A stretch of 64,000 nt of DNA from Microdochium bolleyi (taxonomy: Eukaryota; Ascomycota; Sordariomycetes; Xylariales; Microdochiaceae): NCBI GenBank assembly GCA_001566295.1, contig KQ964271.1, positions 228,949 to 292,948 of the forward strand. The letters run 5' to 3'. Shown in pieces: positions 53,333 through 64,000 of this stretch. The position numbers and the translations under genes were made by a program. The stretch's first letter is position 1. The number at the start of each line of letters is the position of its first letter. The notes under the pieces were generated by a model, which searched no databases, was not told where the DNA came from, and saw nothing but the letters and a program-made list of their open reading frames with translations.

Positions 53333-54241
53333 TTGGAATGGAGGATATTGTTGAGGACAGAAGAAGTTGGGTTTTAGGGTGACAGGGAAAGGTTCGGAGA
53401 CGCGGTAGCTTGGCCACAGTTTATTTTTTAATTTTTTATTTCATCTTTTATGAAATGCTTAGAGGCAGGCTTAGGCCAGCGCGGAATTACTCGTAATAAT
53501 TGACAGCCATTATGCAGCTGCCTCAAGTTTACGTGCTGTATTGTATGGTGGGTAGTCCAGTCTTCGGACTTCGCTCCGCTTTACTGCCTCTTTACCCAAT
53601 CCGCGTGAAATTGGAACAACACAATGCAATTGACACTTCTTGGACCGCAGCTCGGGTCTGTGCTCCAATATCAATTAGTAACTAGGAGCTGAAGAGAAGA
53701 GAGAAAAAACGGGAGCCGCCGTTATACCGTGCTTGCCCGGCACTTGACGGCCCCTGCACGTCCTTCGCGCTATACCCCATAGAGTAATTAGAGGTTTTGA
53801 CGTAGGTGGTCGGCAGTGCCGCCTGGGGGATGCCGGGGTTGTGGCAAGGCAACAGTAATAATGCCTACCCCGACTGCGCCGCGCCCAGCACAAGGCCGTC
53901 ACTGGTTGGCTGGCGCCAAGCCTTTCACTTGTTCAACTACCTACTATTTCCGCTTCGGGCCTCGCTGACGGGGCGGGCAGCCGCCCTGGACGGAGAACGT
54001 CCAATCTTGCGGGAAACTCGGCTTCTCCAGGTCCCACTGCATGGCAACTTGCGATTACCTATTTGGGATTGACGATGGCTCCTGATCAGTCAGGTACAAG
54101 TAGGCCGTGGTCGCAGAAGATTCTGAACCAACGTTGCCTCGTGCTCTTCCATTCTACGCTATCAAGTGAACAAAGTCCCTCTCTACCAAGGAAGCAGTTT
54201 CAAACACAGAATCCAACCATCACTTCCTACCACCATTCACC
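53333..54241. other. Intergenic, no gene seen
   Basis: AT-rich in its first 200 bases (T and A runs near 53420-53450, likely 3' flank), then ordinary. No gene supported. Confidence 0.45.
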
Positions 54242-56119
54242 ATGAGACGTCCGGTCCTAGCATCCATTCCGTTCCTAGCCAACGCGGCTCTGGCCTCGCC
54301 CCTGCTCAGCGAGTCCGGCACGCCGGGCCACCGCCTGACGAAGTGCTCAGAGAACAACAGCACTAGCACCCTGCAGTGGACCAACTGCGCTGGTCTCAAT
54401 GCAACGACGGTACCTGTTGACTGCAGCTCCATCGAAGTGCCGCTGGACTATACCGACAAAGTCTCCGGCCGGAAGCTCAAGCTCGAGCTGGTTAGAGCGC
54501 CCGCCCCGAAGCAGCCCAGCAAGGGCTCCGTGCTGGTCAACTTCGGCGGGCCGGGAGGCGAGGGTCAAAAGACGCTCCTGATCTACGCGGCCTCGTTGCA
54601 GAAGTAAGTCCTTTGCCGACATTCATATCACCTTGGCCCCCCCTTGCTCTGGGACGTAGCCTATTTACTGACACGCAATTTCTCTTTTCTCTCAGCGCCA
54701 CCGGCGGCGAGTTCGACCTCATCTCCTTCGACCCCCGCGGCACCGGAACCACAATGCCTTTTACCTGCTTCGACGACCCGCACCAGCTCCAGCTCATGCT
54801 GGCGCGCTACCAGCTCGACCCCCCGGACGCCTCCGACATCTCACTCGGCACCACGTGGGCGCAGGCGGGCGCCTGGGCCAACGCGTGCGCGGACAGCCCC
54901 GCGGCCAAGTCCACCGCGGAGCTCGTCGGCACGGCGTTCGTGGCGCGCGACATGATGCAGATCGTCGACGCGCTGGGCGGGGACCGGATGCTGCGGTACT
55001 GGGGCATCTCGTACGGCACGACGCTGGGGGCCACGGTGGCTGCGATGTTCCCGGACAGGGTGGAGAGGGTTTTGCTGGATGGGGTGGTGAATAGCCATCG
55101 GTACTACCACAACAGTGGCGTGTAAGTCAAGGCCCCCCCCCCCCCCCCTCCCCTTCATTCAATGTCAAAGTTTTGTACGCTGAGAGTTATGAAACTAACG
55201 TCACCGCACAAACCAGGGACATTGACCAGCTCGGCATGGCCGACGAGGCCTGGACCGGGTTCCTTGAGGAATGCACCCTCGCGGGTCCTGAGAAATGCGC
55301 CATTGCGGCCCTCGCGCCCGGTGACGCGACCACCCTCGCCACCGTCCTCCAGGACGCGCGCGAGTCCTACCGGCACTCCCCCATCGCGGTTGGCAGCACC
55401 GTGCTGACCTACACCGCGGTTTCCACGCTGTACTACATCTTCACGCGCACGCTCGACGTCCTGGCCGAGTCGACGCAGATCCTGCTCAGCATCGCGCGGC
55501 GCGACGAGGCCGGGCTCAAGGCCGTCGTGGAGTTCATCGACGGGCTGGGCGCGACCGTCACCGACGTCACGCAGCCCCTGTACGCGATCAAGTGCGGCGA
55601 CCAGTTCCCGCGGTACAACAGCCTCGAGGGCGGCGTGCTGGCGGATATCGAGCACTACATCGAGTCCTCGTCCAACTTTGGCAACATTCCGACCCCGCTG
55701 TCGGCGATGTGCGCGCGGTGGCCCTACCAGGCCAAGGAGCGGTACGCGGGGGACTTCCAGGTCAAGACGCGGCACCCGGTGCTGTTCCTGCACAACACGT
55801 TCGATGCGGCTACCGGGCGCGAGTCGGCGTACAACATGAGTTCTGGGTTCGAGGGGAGCCGCGTGGTGGAGCAGGTCGGCTATGGGGTAAGTTGTTGTTC
55901 TTCTCCTCCTTTTCTGCTTTTTGCGGTGTGGATTCCGTGATCGTGTTCGTATTGTGTTTTTGGTTTATGTGCTTGTGCTGACGAGGTTGGTCTTTCTAGC
56001 ATGGCACCTTTGCCCAGTCGTCCGAGTGCACGATGAAGCTTACCCGCGAGTATTTCCTGACTGGCAAGGTTCCCGAGGAGAACACCAAGTGCACCGTAGA
56101 CACGAAGTTGTTTCCTTGA
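54242..56119 (+). CDS. Secreted alpha/beta-hydrolase with TAP-like C-terminus (S33-type peptidase-like)
   Basis: Four exons, 54242-54603, 54696-55121, 55217-55886 and 56000-56119, join in phase to 525 residues. Residues 1-18 form a signal peptide (SIPFLANAALA). The core is an alpha/beta-hydrolase: VLVNFGGPGGEG for the oxyanion region, FDLISFDPRGTG, and the nucleophile elbow WGISYG with Ser226. Asp459 (NTFDAATGRESAY) and His487 (YGHGTFAQSS, split by the last intron) complete the triad, and the C-terminal part matches the TAP-like domain found in Streptomyces tripeptidyl aminopeptidases. It probably trims peptides outside the cell, but fungal members may act on other substrates. The second intron contains a run of 16 C (55133-55148). 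Confidence 0.9.
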
Positions 56120-56538
56120 GGGGTGATTGACTTGGAAGTCGACGTGCGGTGATGTACCTTCTTCCGAGGCACGGCTTGACGTGCTCTCCTGTTGTTCACT
56201 TCTCTTACCTTTGTGTTCGGGTTCACGCGTGCACCCGGCGCCGATTGTTTCTGTATCCCGTCATGCTTCAGTTTAGTGCGAGGACGCTTATCTTCCCTTT
56301 TCCCTTGTGTGTAGATTTGATTTTGTTCGTGACTTGTTGTTCATAGACTGTATACAATTAGATAGGCTCAGCTCATAGGCCAGGCTTGTCCCCCAATGTT
56401 AACACTGACACACATCGTTCTTCATTATATCTATCAACAAACCACGCGCTATGATTCTATGGTGTTTAAACAGGAGAATGGACGCCAACGTAACTACGAA
56501 ATATAGCGAGCCACGAAAACCGCATGCCAGATACCTCG
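56120..56538. other. Convergent intergenic region
   Basis: The gap between the 3' ends of the TAP-type hydrolase and the multicopper oxidase. No gene seen. Confidence 0.45.
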
Positions 56539-58606
56539 TTACCGCCGCAGCCCCGCACTCTCCATCTTGTCCTCGTCCTCGTCATCATCATCGGGTTCCT
56601 CGCCGTGCTCCACGAGCTCGTACTCGTGCTTCTCTGCCCCGGCATCGCCTCCTCTCGCCTTTGCCCGCCTGCGGCGGACATACCACGTCGCCGCCGCTGC
56701 GACGGCCGAGACGAGCGCGAGTCCGGCCACGCCGGATGCTACTGACGTGCTGCTGTAAAGTCGATATGTGTCAGTCAACATGATTTTCACGACAGTGCAC
56801 GTCCGATCACGAGTATAAATGCCCAGGACAAACTTACTTCACGCTCAGCCCGCTCTTGAGCTCCACAATCTCATGCCACTCCTGCGCAGGTCGCACATCC
56901 TGCTTCTCGCACACCCTCTTCGAGTCCGTCCCGACAGGCAACTCCTTGAGCAAGCCCTGGCGCTGGATCTCGAGCGGCGCCTCAATGATGGTCGCGACCA
57001 GCCCGCTGTGCGCGTGCCACTCCATGTGACAGTGGAACAGCCACACGCCCGGGTTATCCGAGCGGAACCGGATCCGCACGCCCGCGCCGCTGCGCACCAG
57101 CACCGTGTCCCTCCGCACGGGCATTACCGCGGGATCGACAGCATCCCATACGCTGGGCTCGCTCGTGTCCCCCGGCGCGGGGAAAGGTTTCGTGGTCCGC
57201 GCGAGCACCTGGAACGAGTGCCCGTGCAGATGCACCGGGTGGTCCATCATGTGCCTGTTGATCACAACAATGTCGGTGATTTTGTCGTACGCGAGCACCA
57301 TCGAGCCCGCGTGCTTGCCGTACAGCTCCGGGTCCGTGACGTTGGCGTCGGCGTCGAGCGCGCTGAACAAGGTCGGCAGCTCGGGTGGGCTGTAGACGGA
57401 GGTATTGAACATCCAGTTCATCCCGCCGTGCATCCCGCCGCTCATGCCCATCCCGATGGCGAGCGTGACGGTCTGGTCCGCGGGCGCGGAGCCGCCGAGC
57501 ACAGGCTGCGCGTCAAAGGGCACGAGGGTCATGTCGTCGAGCACCGAACCGAACTCCTCGACGACCGCGGCGTCTGGGAGCGCCTTGGAGTCGTCGTAGG
57601 TGAGCCAGCCTACTGCGCGCTCTGACTGCGTTTCATATTGCAGGGCCTGGGCAGTGTGGTCAGCATGTCAAGGTCCCCGGGCGGAGCGGAAGAAGAAGAA
57701 TAATGATAATAATAAGAAGAAGACGAAGCAAAGGCCCGAACTCACCGGATCCATCCGCGCAACCATCGGAAAGTTGGCCGCCGCATCGCCCCTCGTCGTC
57801 AGCAGGAAGCTGTGCCGCTGCCCGGCCGCGAGGTAGATCATGTTGGCCTCGGCCTCGCGCGTCCACGTCCCGTCCGCCTCGACGACGCGCATGACGTGGT
57901 TCTCGATCCAGAAGTACAACCCCACGTACGCGCCAATGTTGGCGACGTGCACGAGGTACGTGGTGTCGGGCTTGACCTTGACCGTGACGTTGGTCGTGTC
58001 GTTGATGAGGATGCTGTCCGGCTCTGGGTCGCCGCCGTTGTGGTCGTATTCCTCCAGCAGCGCCGTCATGTCGTCGTGGTACCAGTCCGACAGCGACAGG
58101 CTGATCTCCTCGCTGTACTGGCCCTTGTACGGGTCCGCAGGGTCCGCGATGACGAGCAGGCCCCGCAAGCCGTCCGGGTACTGCGACGTCGTGTGCGAGT
58201 GGTACCAGTAGGTGCCGGCCTGGTCGACGCGGAAGCGGTACGTGAAGGACTCACCGGGCCGGATGGAGCACTGGGAGACGCCCGAGGTGCCGTCCATGTG
58301 GGCCGTCGTGTTCATGTAGATGCCGTGGAAGTGCAGCGACGTCGACTGGTTGCCGAGCGAGTTCCACGTGTTGACGACGATGGTGTCCCCCTGGGTGGCC
58401 GTGAGCTGCGGCGGCGGGAAGACGCCGTTGACGCCGATGACGGGCCGCGGCTGCAGCCCGTCCGGGTTCGCCCAGACCCAGGTGATGTTGAAGTTGTGCT
58501 CGACGACGGCGCTGGCGGCTGTGCGCGCGAAGACGGCGAGCACCGTCGCGAGGAGGAGCAGCATAGGTGGCGGCCAGAAGCCTCCTGCATGTTTTTGTCG
58601 CGCCAT
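56539..58606 (-). CDS. Fet3-like membrane-anchored multicopper oxidase
   Basis: Three exons, 58606-57746, 57646-56838 and 56752-56539, join in phase to 627 residues. A signal peptide (MLLLLATVLAVFARTAASA, residues about 15-33) leads into FNITWVWANPDG, text typical of Fet3. Copper ligands: His92 and His94 (HFHG), His136 and His138 (WYHSH), His423/426/428/430 (HPVHLHGH) and H492-C493-H494...H498 (HCHMEWH), with Leu503 as the T1 axial position as in yeast Fet3. SLSLSDWYHDDM is also shared with Fet3. The third exon adds a membrane segment (residues about 561-582) and an Arg-rich, then acidic, cytosolic tail. Fet3 oxidises Fe(II) for uptake by the Ftr1 permease; no Ftr1 gene is in this window. A laccase role is less likely given the anchor and the motifs. 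Confidence 0.92.
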
Positions 58607-59333
58607 CTTGACGACTGCTGCTACGTGTTGTGGTCTCTGGAGATGTGCAAGTGGTAGGGCTGAGTATCGAGGTCGCACCTATGCAGACACCCGTCTGGTG
58701 TCGGGGCCGTCGCGACTGGGCTTGCTGTGGTGCTGACACGCGAAGGGACAACTGGCCCCTGGACCTTTTTGCCGGCTGAGGCCAGGCCAGGGACCTCACT
58801 ACTGCAGGGGTGGCAACCGAAACGAGGTCAGGGGCCGCGCCCAGCAAATCTCTGCGGAATGCAAAGCCGCCGTAGTGGACCGGGCCAGGGGCTTGGCAGA
58901 CGCCACCATTGCACCCGAGCCGTCCCGCTCGCCACTGTCTCGTGGTGATGAGATACAGAGGCCTCATCGAGAGTCAAGCATTCTCTTCCTGCGAGCTGGA
59001 ATGACTTCTTCTTGCAAAGACCGTGAGGCAAGCTTGAGTCCTTCTGGAGTGATTGCGAACGGTGACGTTGCTGTCCACGATGGGGATGTTTCCGCATCTG
59101 CGTCAGGGCTGTTTCAAGTTTGGCAGATCACGTTGACAACATGTGTCTTGGGGTCGGATGGTGGGAAACAACGGGATCCCGTCCGATAAACTGCTGATTC
59201 CCCCCCTACCCCGAAACAGAATCGTGTACTGACAACGCTACAGCCGCTTCAACTGCTCTCGGCACGCAAATGCTCCCACCGTACAGCTCCTACGCCAAAC
59301 ACGTGCATGCATCCATCCTTGCGCGAGAAGCAC
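58607..59333. other. Intergenic, oxidase promoter side
   Basis: The region between the start of the oxidase gene and the 3' end of the alcohol dehydrogenase gene. No gene, TATA box or clear GATA-type iron-regulator site was found by eye. Confidence 0.45.
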
Positions 59334-60933
59334 CTACTCCTTGTTGAAGTCCACCACGATGCGGCTGAACAATCACAATATACTTGTCAGCGAGGACTAG
59401 CTTCGGGCGCTTTTGTTATAGTCAAGGACTTACCCAGCGACTTCGCCTCGTTTAAGCTTCTGCACCGACTCGTTCCACTGCGAAAGGCCCACGATGGTGG
59501 GCTCGAGCTTGAGCTTGCCTGTGAGATGTGACATGCACGAGGATCAGCAAACGGGAATTGTCTCCAACATCGCATCTGTTCTTAAAAACTTCTGATGAGC
59601 CTACCTCTCTTGGCGAATTCGAGCGTCGCGTCGACATCAGCAAGGCTGCTTACCAGCGAGCCCTTGATCGACTGGCCACGGACAATGATCGCCGTGGGGG
59701 AGAGGTTGATCTTGTACTGGTCCTTGGGCGGCAGTCCGATGCTGTGTTGATAAAAGTCAGAGATGAGTGTGTGAGGCTGCGCTAGAATGCACGCAGGACG
59801 ATTTGCTTACCACATGACGACACCGCCCATTCTGTAGCCAAGATAGTTGATCGACGTGGGATACGCCTGGATAGCTGTACGCAGGCCACACACGTCGTCA
59901 GCATCAGCATCCTCTCCCCCGATCTTTCTTACCCAGGACACGACCAACAGGCAGAAAAGGACAAGCACAAAACGTACCAGTGACAAACACAACATGCGCC
60001 CCTCCCCCCGTGATCTCGACGACCTTCTTCCCCGCGTCCTCGACCTCCCTGAAGTCTACAAACTCCTCCGCGCCCATGCTGAGCGCAAGCTGGCGCCTCT
60101 CCTCGCCCGTGTCCACCACGACGGGTCTCAGCCCCATCGCGACGGCGAGCTGCACGCCCTGGATCCCCACCCCGCCGCCGCCGCCGGGGAAGCACGCCCA
60201 CTGGCCCGGGGTCGCACCCGAGGCCTTGATGGCCGTGTACATGGTCGAAGCGGAGCACATGACGGGGCCCGCGACGTGGTCGGGCACGCCGTCCGGGATG
60301 ATGGTGGTGTACCGCGCTGGGGAGACGATGTATTGCTTGTAGGAGCCTGTGGTCACGGGAACACGAAGAGGCCCTTATCAGTACATCCGAGCGAACAGCT
60401 GGGAGAGACGCGGAGAGAGAGATGATCGCCAGACTTCAGGGGGGGTCAGAGGACGCACCATCGACTTGCAAGCCCGTGATCTTGCCGCTGAGGCAGTAGT
60501 TGTCGTTGCCGGTGCGGCACTGCTCGCACGTGAAGCACACGTCGGCGATGGGCTTGAAGCCCGCGCGCTGGCCGATTTTGATATCCCTCACGTCGGCGCC
60601 CACAGCCACGATCTCGCCCGCGCCCTCGTGGCCCGGGCACTGCGTGCCAAAGGTGGACATGGCGGGCGAGTCCCAGTCGTTCAGCGCGTAGTGCACGTCG
60701 CTCATGCACAGGCCGGTGCAGGAGAGCTTGATGAGGACATCGTGGGGGCCTGTGTGGGTGTCGCGGAATGGTTAGTGACCGTCCCTTGTGGGATGGCGAC
60801 GAGCGTGATGGCACATACCGAACGCCGGGACGGGGACTTTCTTGACCTCGATCGTAAAGTCGGGCCCTTCGTTGACGACGACGCCGGCCAGGCACTCCTT
60901 CGGGATCTCTGGCCCGTTGCTTGTCTGCGCCAT
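59334..60933 (-). CDS. Zinc-dependent alcohol dehydrogenase (medium-chain dehydrogenase/reductase)
   Basis: Seven exons, 60933-60819, 60749-60459, 60346-59978, 59874-59811, 59741-59605, 59518-59434 and 59364-59334, join in phase to 363 residues. Catalytic zinc ligands are in CTGLCMSDVHY and PGHEGAGEIVAVG; structural zinc ligands in CFTCEQCRTGNDNYC; the NAD(P) Rossmann turn is GGGGGVGIQGVQLA, and VVVDTGEERRQLALSMGAEEFVDF carries the acidic end of the second strand expected for NAD. This is the fungal alcohol dehydrogenase type similar to yeast ADH, cytosolic by lack of a targeting peptide. Introns are 56-112 nt with standard borders; the final coding exon is only 31 bases and ends in NKE. Substrate is probably a primary or aryl alcohol/aldehyde. 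Confidence 0.93.
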
Positions 60934-61882
60934 AGTTACCCAAGTGCCAGGGACGATCTTTACCGATGTTGGTAGCTTGCACTATCGTGTGTAAAGATCT
61001 TGGGTAACAATGAAATCGGACGCGTATGTCGTGTAACCGGAAACCAAACCTTCCTCAGGACGGCACGTATCGCAAAGTGCACGGCTCATGCTCTCTTTAT
61101 ACATGCCGCTTCCCCGCAGCTCTCCATGAACCCCAGACTCCCTCCGGCGGCCCGGTTCCGCTGCTGGACACGGGGGACCCCCAAATCGCCAAGAAGTGCG
61201 GGGAAGGGAGGAGAGAAGAGAGTGGAAAGGCATGAGTGTGGTAATAGTATGTGAGTGTCACGCTAGCGATGGGGCCATTTGGTCGTTGTTTCGATCCCCG
61301 GGAGCCAGAGAATTGGGGATGCGCTGCGTCACCATTGACCGTGGTGCTGATTCTCCACGTGAGGGGTCACGAGGGAGGAATGTTGTTCCTCGGCAGTTGA
61401 GAAGTGGTTCCCGCGCGACAGGGGCAGTTGTTGTGAGCAGAAAGTCTAAAATTGCCCCGGCTAGATGCTGTCGGGTCATTGTTTTGAGCTGCTGGTGTCG
61501 AGCGGTCGCGTGGCGGCCGTGTCCCGTGCCGCAGTGGTTCACCCATTATGCCGCCGAGGAACATAGCTGCATTACATCAACACTGCTTCCAGAGCCAATT
61601 TGAGTAAGAGCCCGCGAATTCTTAATCCTGCTTGATCTGCTAAACTGGCCACAGTCAAGATCGGCGACTCGCCGCCGATCGAGGTTGGCAGCTCGAACTT
61701 TGACATGGCAGCGAACTGCGCAAAAGCCCTTGTTTCCTTTGGCCCCAGAGATGCCATACCGACACCAACTCCCCATTGCTTCTTCTTCAACTTTTTCCTA
61801 TCTCAGTCCTGAGCTGCCGGTTCCAGATCTCTTCCACTTTGTCTCCTGCCTCCCTTTCCTGCAGCACGACTGCCCCTGCGTA
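60934..61882. other. Intergenic, no gene seen
   Basis: About 0.95 kb between the start of the dehydrogenase gene and the 3' end of the DJ-1-like gene. Only shadow-type frames. Confidence 0.45.
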
Positions 61883-62800
61883 TCAAGCAGCCGCAGCAAC
61901 AGGCGGGACATCGACGGCGCCAAAGTGCTCCGCGAACGGGTCGTCGTCGGGCGTCCGGTGGCGGACGTGCTCGATGCCGTTGCTGATGCGGTCGGCCCGC
62001 TCGGCGCCCCAGATGTCCTCGATGAACTGCAGCGTCGCGTCTATGCCCGCCGTCACGCCCGCCGACGTGTACACGTTGCCGTCGTGCACCCAGCGCGCGT
62101 GCGCCTTCCAGTACGTCTTGGGCCCGTAGGGGGTCATCTGCTTCCACGCGGCCTTGTTGGTCGTCGCCGTCCGGCCGTCCAGCACGCCCGCCATCGCGAG
62201 CAGCTGCGCGCCCGTGCACACCGACACGATGTACTTGAGCGACGGGTACACGGTGCGGATGTACTGGATCAGGTCTGTCAGGCGCAGCTCCGGATCCGGG
62301 GAGCCCACGGCGCGGGTCCCCGCGCCGCCGGGCACGAAGAGTACGTCGAGGTCGGCGGGAGGGTTGGCAAAGGTGTGAGTTGGCACCACGCGCTGCGAGA
62401 AGGACGAATTGGCGGTCTGGTGGTTGCGCAGCTGCGTAGTCACGGGCTCGAGCGTCTTGGCGATGAGGGAGAGGTTCATGTGCACTGAGAGCGAGAGCGT
62501 GTTGAGCATGTCGAGCGGGCCGAAGACGTCAAGGGGCGTGAAGGCCGGGAAGAGGATCATGCCGAAGCGCACGGGGATGCTCGAGTTGGTCGTGGGAGGG
62601 ACCGGGCTGGCACTGGGGGTCGGGCTCGCGGTCGGGCTGGGACTCGAGCTCGAGCTCGAGGCTACCACGGGCGGTGGTCGCGGAGGCCCCGGAGGCCCTG
62701 GTGGTCCCGGTGGTGTGGGAGCATTACTGGGAGGCAGGGCGACAATTGTGGTGGCTGTCGAAGCCAGGAGCAGGCAGAGCTGCCACGCGTGAGGAAGCAT
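61883..62800 (-). CDS. Secreted DJ-1/PfpI-like protein with a collagen-like proline-rich stalk
   Basis: A single-exon gene of 305 residues. Residues 1-21 are a signal peptide (LCLLLASTATTIVA). Residues 28-45 repeat Pro-Pro-Gly units (TPPGPPGPPGPPRPPP), followed by a Ser/Pro/Thr linker to about residue 73. A DJ-1/PfpI domain then runs from VRFGMILFPAFTPLDVFGPLDML to VTAGIDATLQFIEDIWG. The family nucleophile is Cys195 in VSVCTGA, with the acidic partner expected in the FxPLDVFGP region; VPGGAGTR gives the usual turn. The closest family flavour is isonitrile-hydratase/AraC-like DJ-1 domains. Most fungal members are intracellular, so the signal peptide plus stalk is unusual. The function is not known. 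Confidence 0.88.
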   Translation of the reverse strand: MLPHAWQLCLLLASTATTIVALPPSNAPTPPGPPGPPGPPRPPPVVASSSSSSPSPTASPTPSASPVPPTTNSSIPVRFGMILFPAFTPLDVFGPLDMLNTLSLSVHMNLSLIAKTLEPVTTQLRNHQTANSSFSQRVVPTHTFANPPADLDVLFVPGGAGTRAVGSPDPELRLTDLIQYIRTVYPSLKYIVSVCTGAQLLAMAGVLDGRTATTNKAAWKQMTPYGPKTYWKAHARWVHDGNVYTSAGVTAGIDATLQFIEDIWGAERADRISNGIEHVRHRTPDDDPFAEHFGAVDVPPVAAAA

Positions 62801-64000
62801 TGTGGCGTCTTGAACGGTTGGCTTCTGGTCCTTTTGGATTCTCCTGGATAGCCTACAGCTTGGCAGTAAATATTTGACAACGGCACGAAACCGAGGCTTA
62901 TATATATTCTCCGCTGCAGCCGTCTGGGATAGATATCTACCTCACGCCATCATGGTCCCCCGACCTGCTAGGCCCGCCCAGCCCCGACTCCGGCCCCCGA
63001 CGCGGGCTATGGGCCGTTCCTGAGCATTGTAGCTAAGTCCGCTGCGACACGGATGTAAATGCGCAAGTTTATCAGCATCCTGCAGCAACGATTGGGCGAG
63101 ATACGTCAAAGGGATCACCGGGGTCCTCGCCAAGACTTGCGGAGCACCACTCTCCGGCTCCGTAAAAGGGCCCCTGAAGATCTCACCCTCGGCCGCAAGC
63201 TCAGCTGAGTGGTAGAGCCTCGCTGCCTGCATAGACGAGTGCGTTCCCTTGAGGTAAGTCTGCCTCATCCAGCCACGGGAAACGGTCCGTACAATATATG
63301 CACCACATTCACATAATCGCCGCTGCAGCTCAACGTGCTGTGGTGTCACGAGGAGGGAGGTAATCGCCACAAGCATGTATCACTTTGGCCGGGCGGCTTT
63401 TCTCACCGCCGGATCCCCATTCCTGGTGGATGAGCCTAGAGGGACTACCGAGCTACAACCTCTCGTGGATATCAAGCAACCAATGAGCTAGTATTGCCGG
63501 AGTATAGTCAAATTGCTCATTGCTCGTAACCTCTAGCGCAGATCGTGGCGCTTTGCTGCCTATATCCCCCTCGTACGTGCTCCTCCTGGCCAATCAACCC
63601 CCGACAATCCTCAATCCTGCCTGATCCTTGTAGTAAATGATCCTAGCTGCGGCAAGGCTGTATGCAGAACGACAGAAGAAGTAAGCTCAACAGCCTCAAA
63701 TGTGCTCTAATCCCCACCCATTTCCAGCCAGCACAGTCCTCTTCATAATTCACTGCGCTTGCAGAACGCAGCATCTATCGATCCGTCAATCTCCTTTTGC
63801 GCACCGCGCACAGGCCACCTGCCTCAGAGCCTGCGGCAGTCGCAGTTGCAAGTGAAGTAGCTGCACCCCGGGCCAGTACAAATGCACTATCCGACGCGAG
63901 AGAAGGCATTTTGTTAGCGACAACATCTTCGTTCCCTTTTCTCCTTTTGTCTCTCTCCCGATCTTGAGGATATCGTCTGTATATGTGTGATCTCCCCCCC
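62801..64000. other. Upstream region of the DJ-1-like gene, ending in a probable promoter of a gene beyond the window
   Basis: No gene is supported. The first 110 bases hold the DJ-1 promoter. The last 70 bases (from about 63930) are a strong pyrimidine-rich run (TTCCCTTTTCTCCTTTTGTC), as often found just before fungal start sites on the plus strand, suggesting a gene begins past the right edge. Confidence 0.4.
62898..62904 (-). promoter_or_regulatory. TATA box of the DJ-1-like gene
   Basis: TATATAA on the minus strand, 98-104 bases before the ATG at 62800. Confidence 0.55.

Noticed and set aside
55133..55148. Run of 16 C as a regulatory element
   Set aside because: It lies inside an intron of the TAP-type hydrolase and is most simply a homopolymer slip tract.
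62942..63376. 144-codon minus-strand frame upstream of the DJ-1-like gene
   Set aside because: No domain, no promoter signal and composition of random GC-rich DNA.
1..64000. Secondary-metabolite gene cluster
   Set aside because: No PKS, NRPS, terpene synthase, prenyltransferase or cytochrome P450 was found; regulators and oxidoreductases alone do not make a cluster.
1..64000. CRISPR arrays, rRNA or tRNA genes
   Set aside because: No regularly spaced repeats and no cloverleaf with a proper B-box were found by eye; a covariance-model scan (for example tRNAscan-SE or Infernal) would be needed to exclude a single tRNA.

Overview
The window reads as euchromatic DNA from a filamentous ascomycete (Pezizomycotina, most likely a Sordariomycete; genus not resolvable by eye). 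The signs are GC-rich exons, short introns (mostly about 50-130 nt) with GTAAGT/GTGAGT-type donors, CTAAC/CTGAC branch points and CAG acceptors, genes mixed on both strands, and fungal-only families (Zn2Cys6 regulators, RTA1-like proteins, Clr5-ankyrin proteins, sedolisins, tannase-type esterases). Splice junctions were read by hand and checked by codon phase; all multi-exon models below close in frame except one micro-exon in the DUF1446 gene.

Left part (1-20.3 kb): the C-terminal end of a Zn2Cys6-type regulator cut by the window edge, a T5orf172/GIY-YIG-like protein with a possible membrane tail, a Zn2Cys6 regulator, an intact F-box/ankyrin gene with a decayed F-box/ankyrin relic behind it, a secreted sedolisin (S53), a DUF1446 (AtuA-like) protein, a small VOC/glyoxalase-fold protein between two degenerate direct repeats, and a 1161-residue Clr5-ankyrin protein. 

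Middle (20.3-34.4 kb): a gene-poor, repeat-bearing stretch (20.3-23.0 kb) with a cluster of CCAGATTCTGG motifs; a tannase/feruloyl esterase; a divergent pair of a Zn2Cys6 regulator and an RTA1-like membrane protein; an 11-exon UDP-sugar/sterol-type glycosyltransferase; and about 2 kb without genes. 

Right part (34.4-64 kb): an unusual Cys-rich and acidic orphan protein, a secreted trypsin-fold protease with a Kex2-like site, a RidA protein, a secreted GH114 enzyme, an NtaA/DszA-type flavin monooxygenase, a Dur3-type urea transporter whose upstream DNA carries several TGATAA-type GATA sites, a PPxY-bearing protein, two divergently placed members of one F-box-like family (one with a broken frame or a 49-nt intron), a Rei1-C-terminus-like protein, a secreted TAP-type alpha/beta hydrolase, a membrane-anchored Fet3-like multicopper oxidase, a seven-exon zinc alcohol dehydrogenase, and a secreted DJ-1/PfpI protein on a collagen-like proline-rich stalk.

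The genes do not form a recognisable biosynthetic cluster (no PKS, NRPS or terpene synthase) and I see no virus, CRISPR array or rRNA/tRNA gene. Functionally the window leans toward extracellular nutrient acquisition (three secreted peptidases or peptidase-like hydrolases, a GH114, an esterase, urea and possibly iron uptake). The least explained items are the CCAGATTCTGG cluster, the Clr5-ankyrin protein, the Cys-rich/acidic orphan, the stalked secreted DJ-1 protein and the paralogous F-box-like pair.
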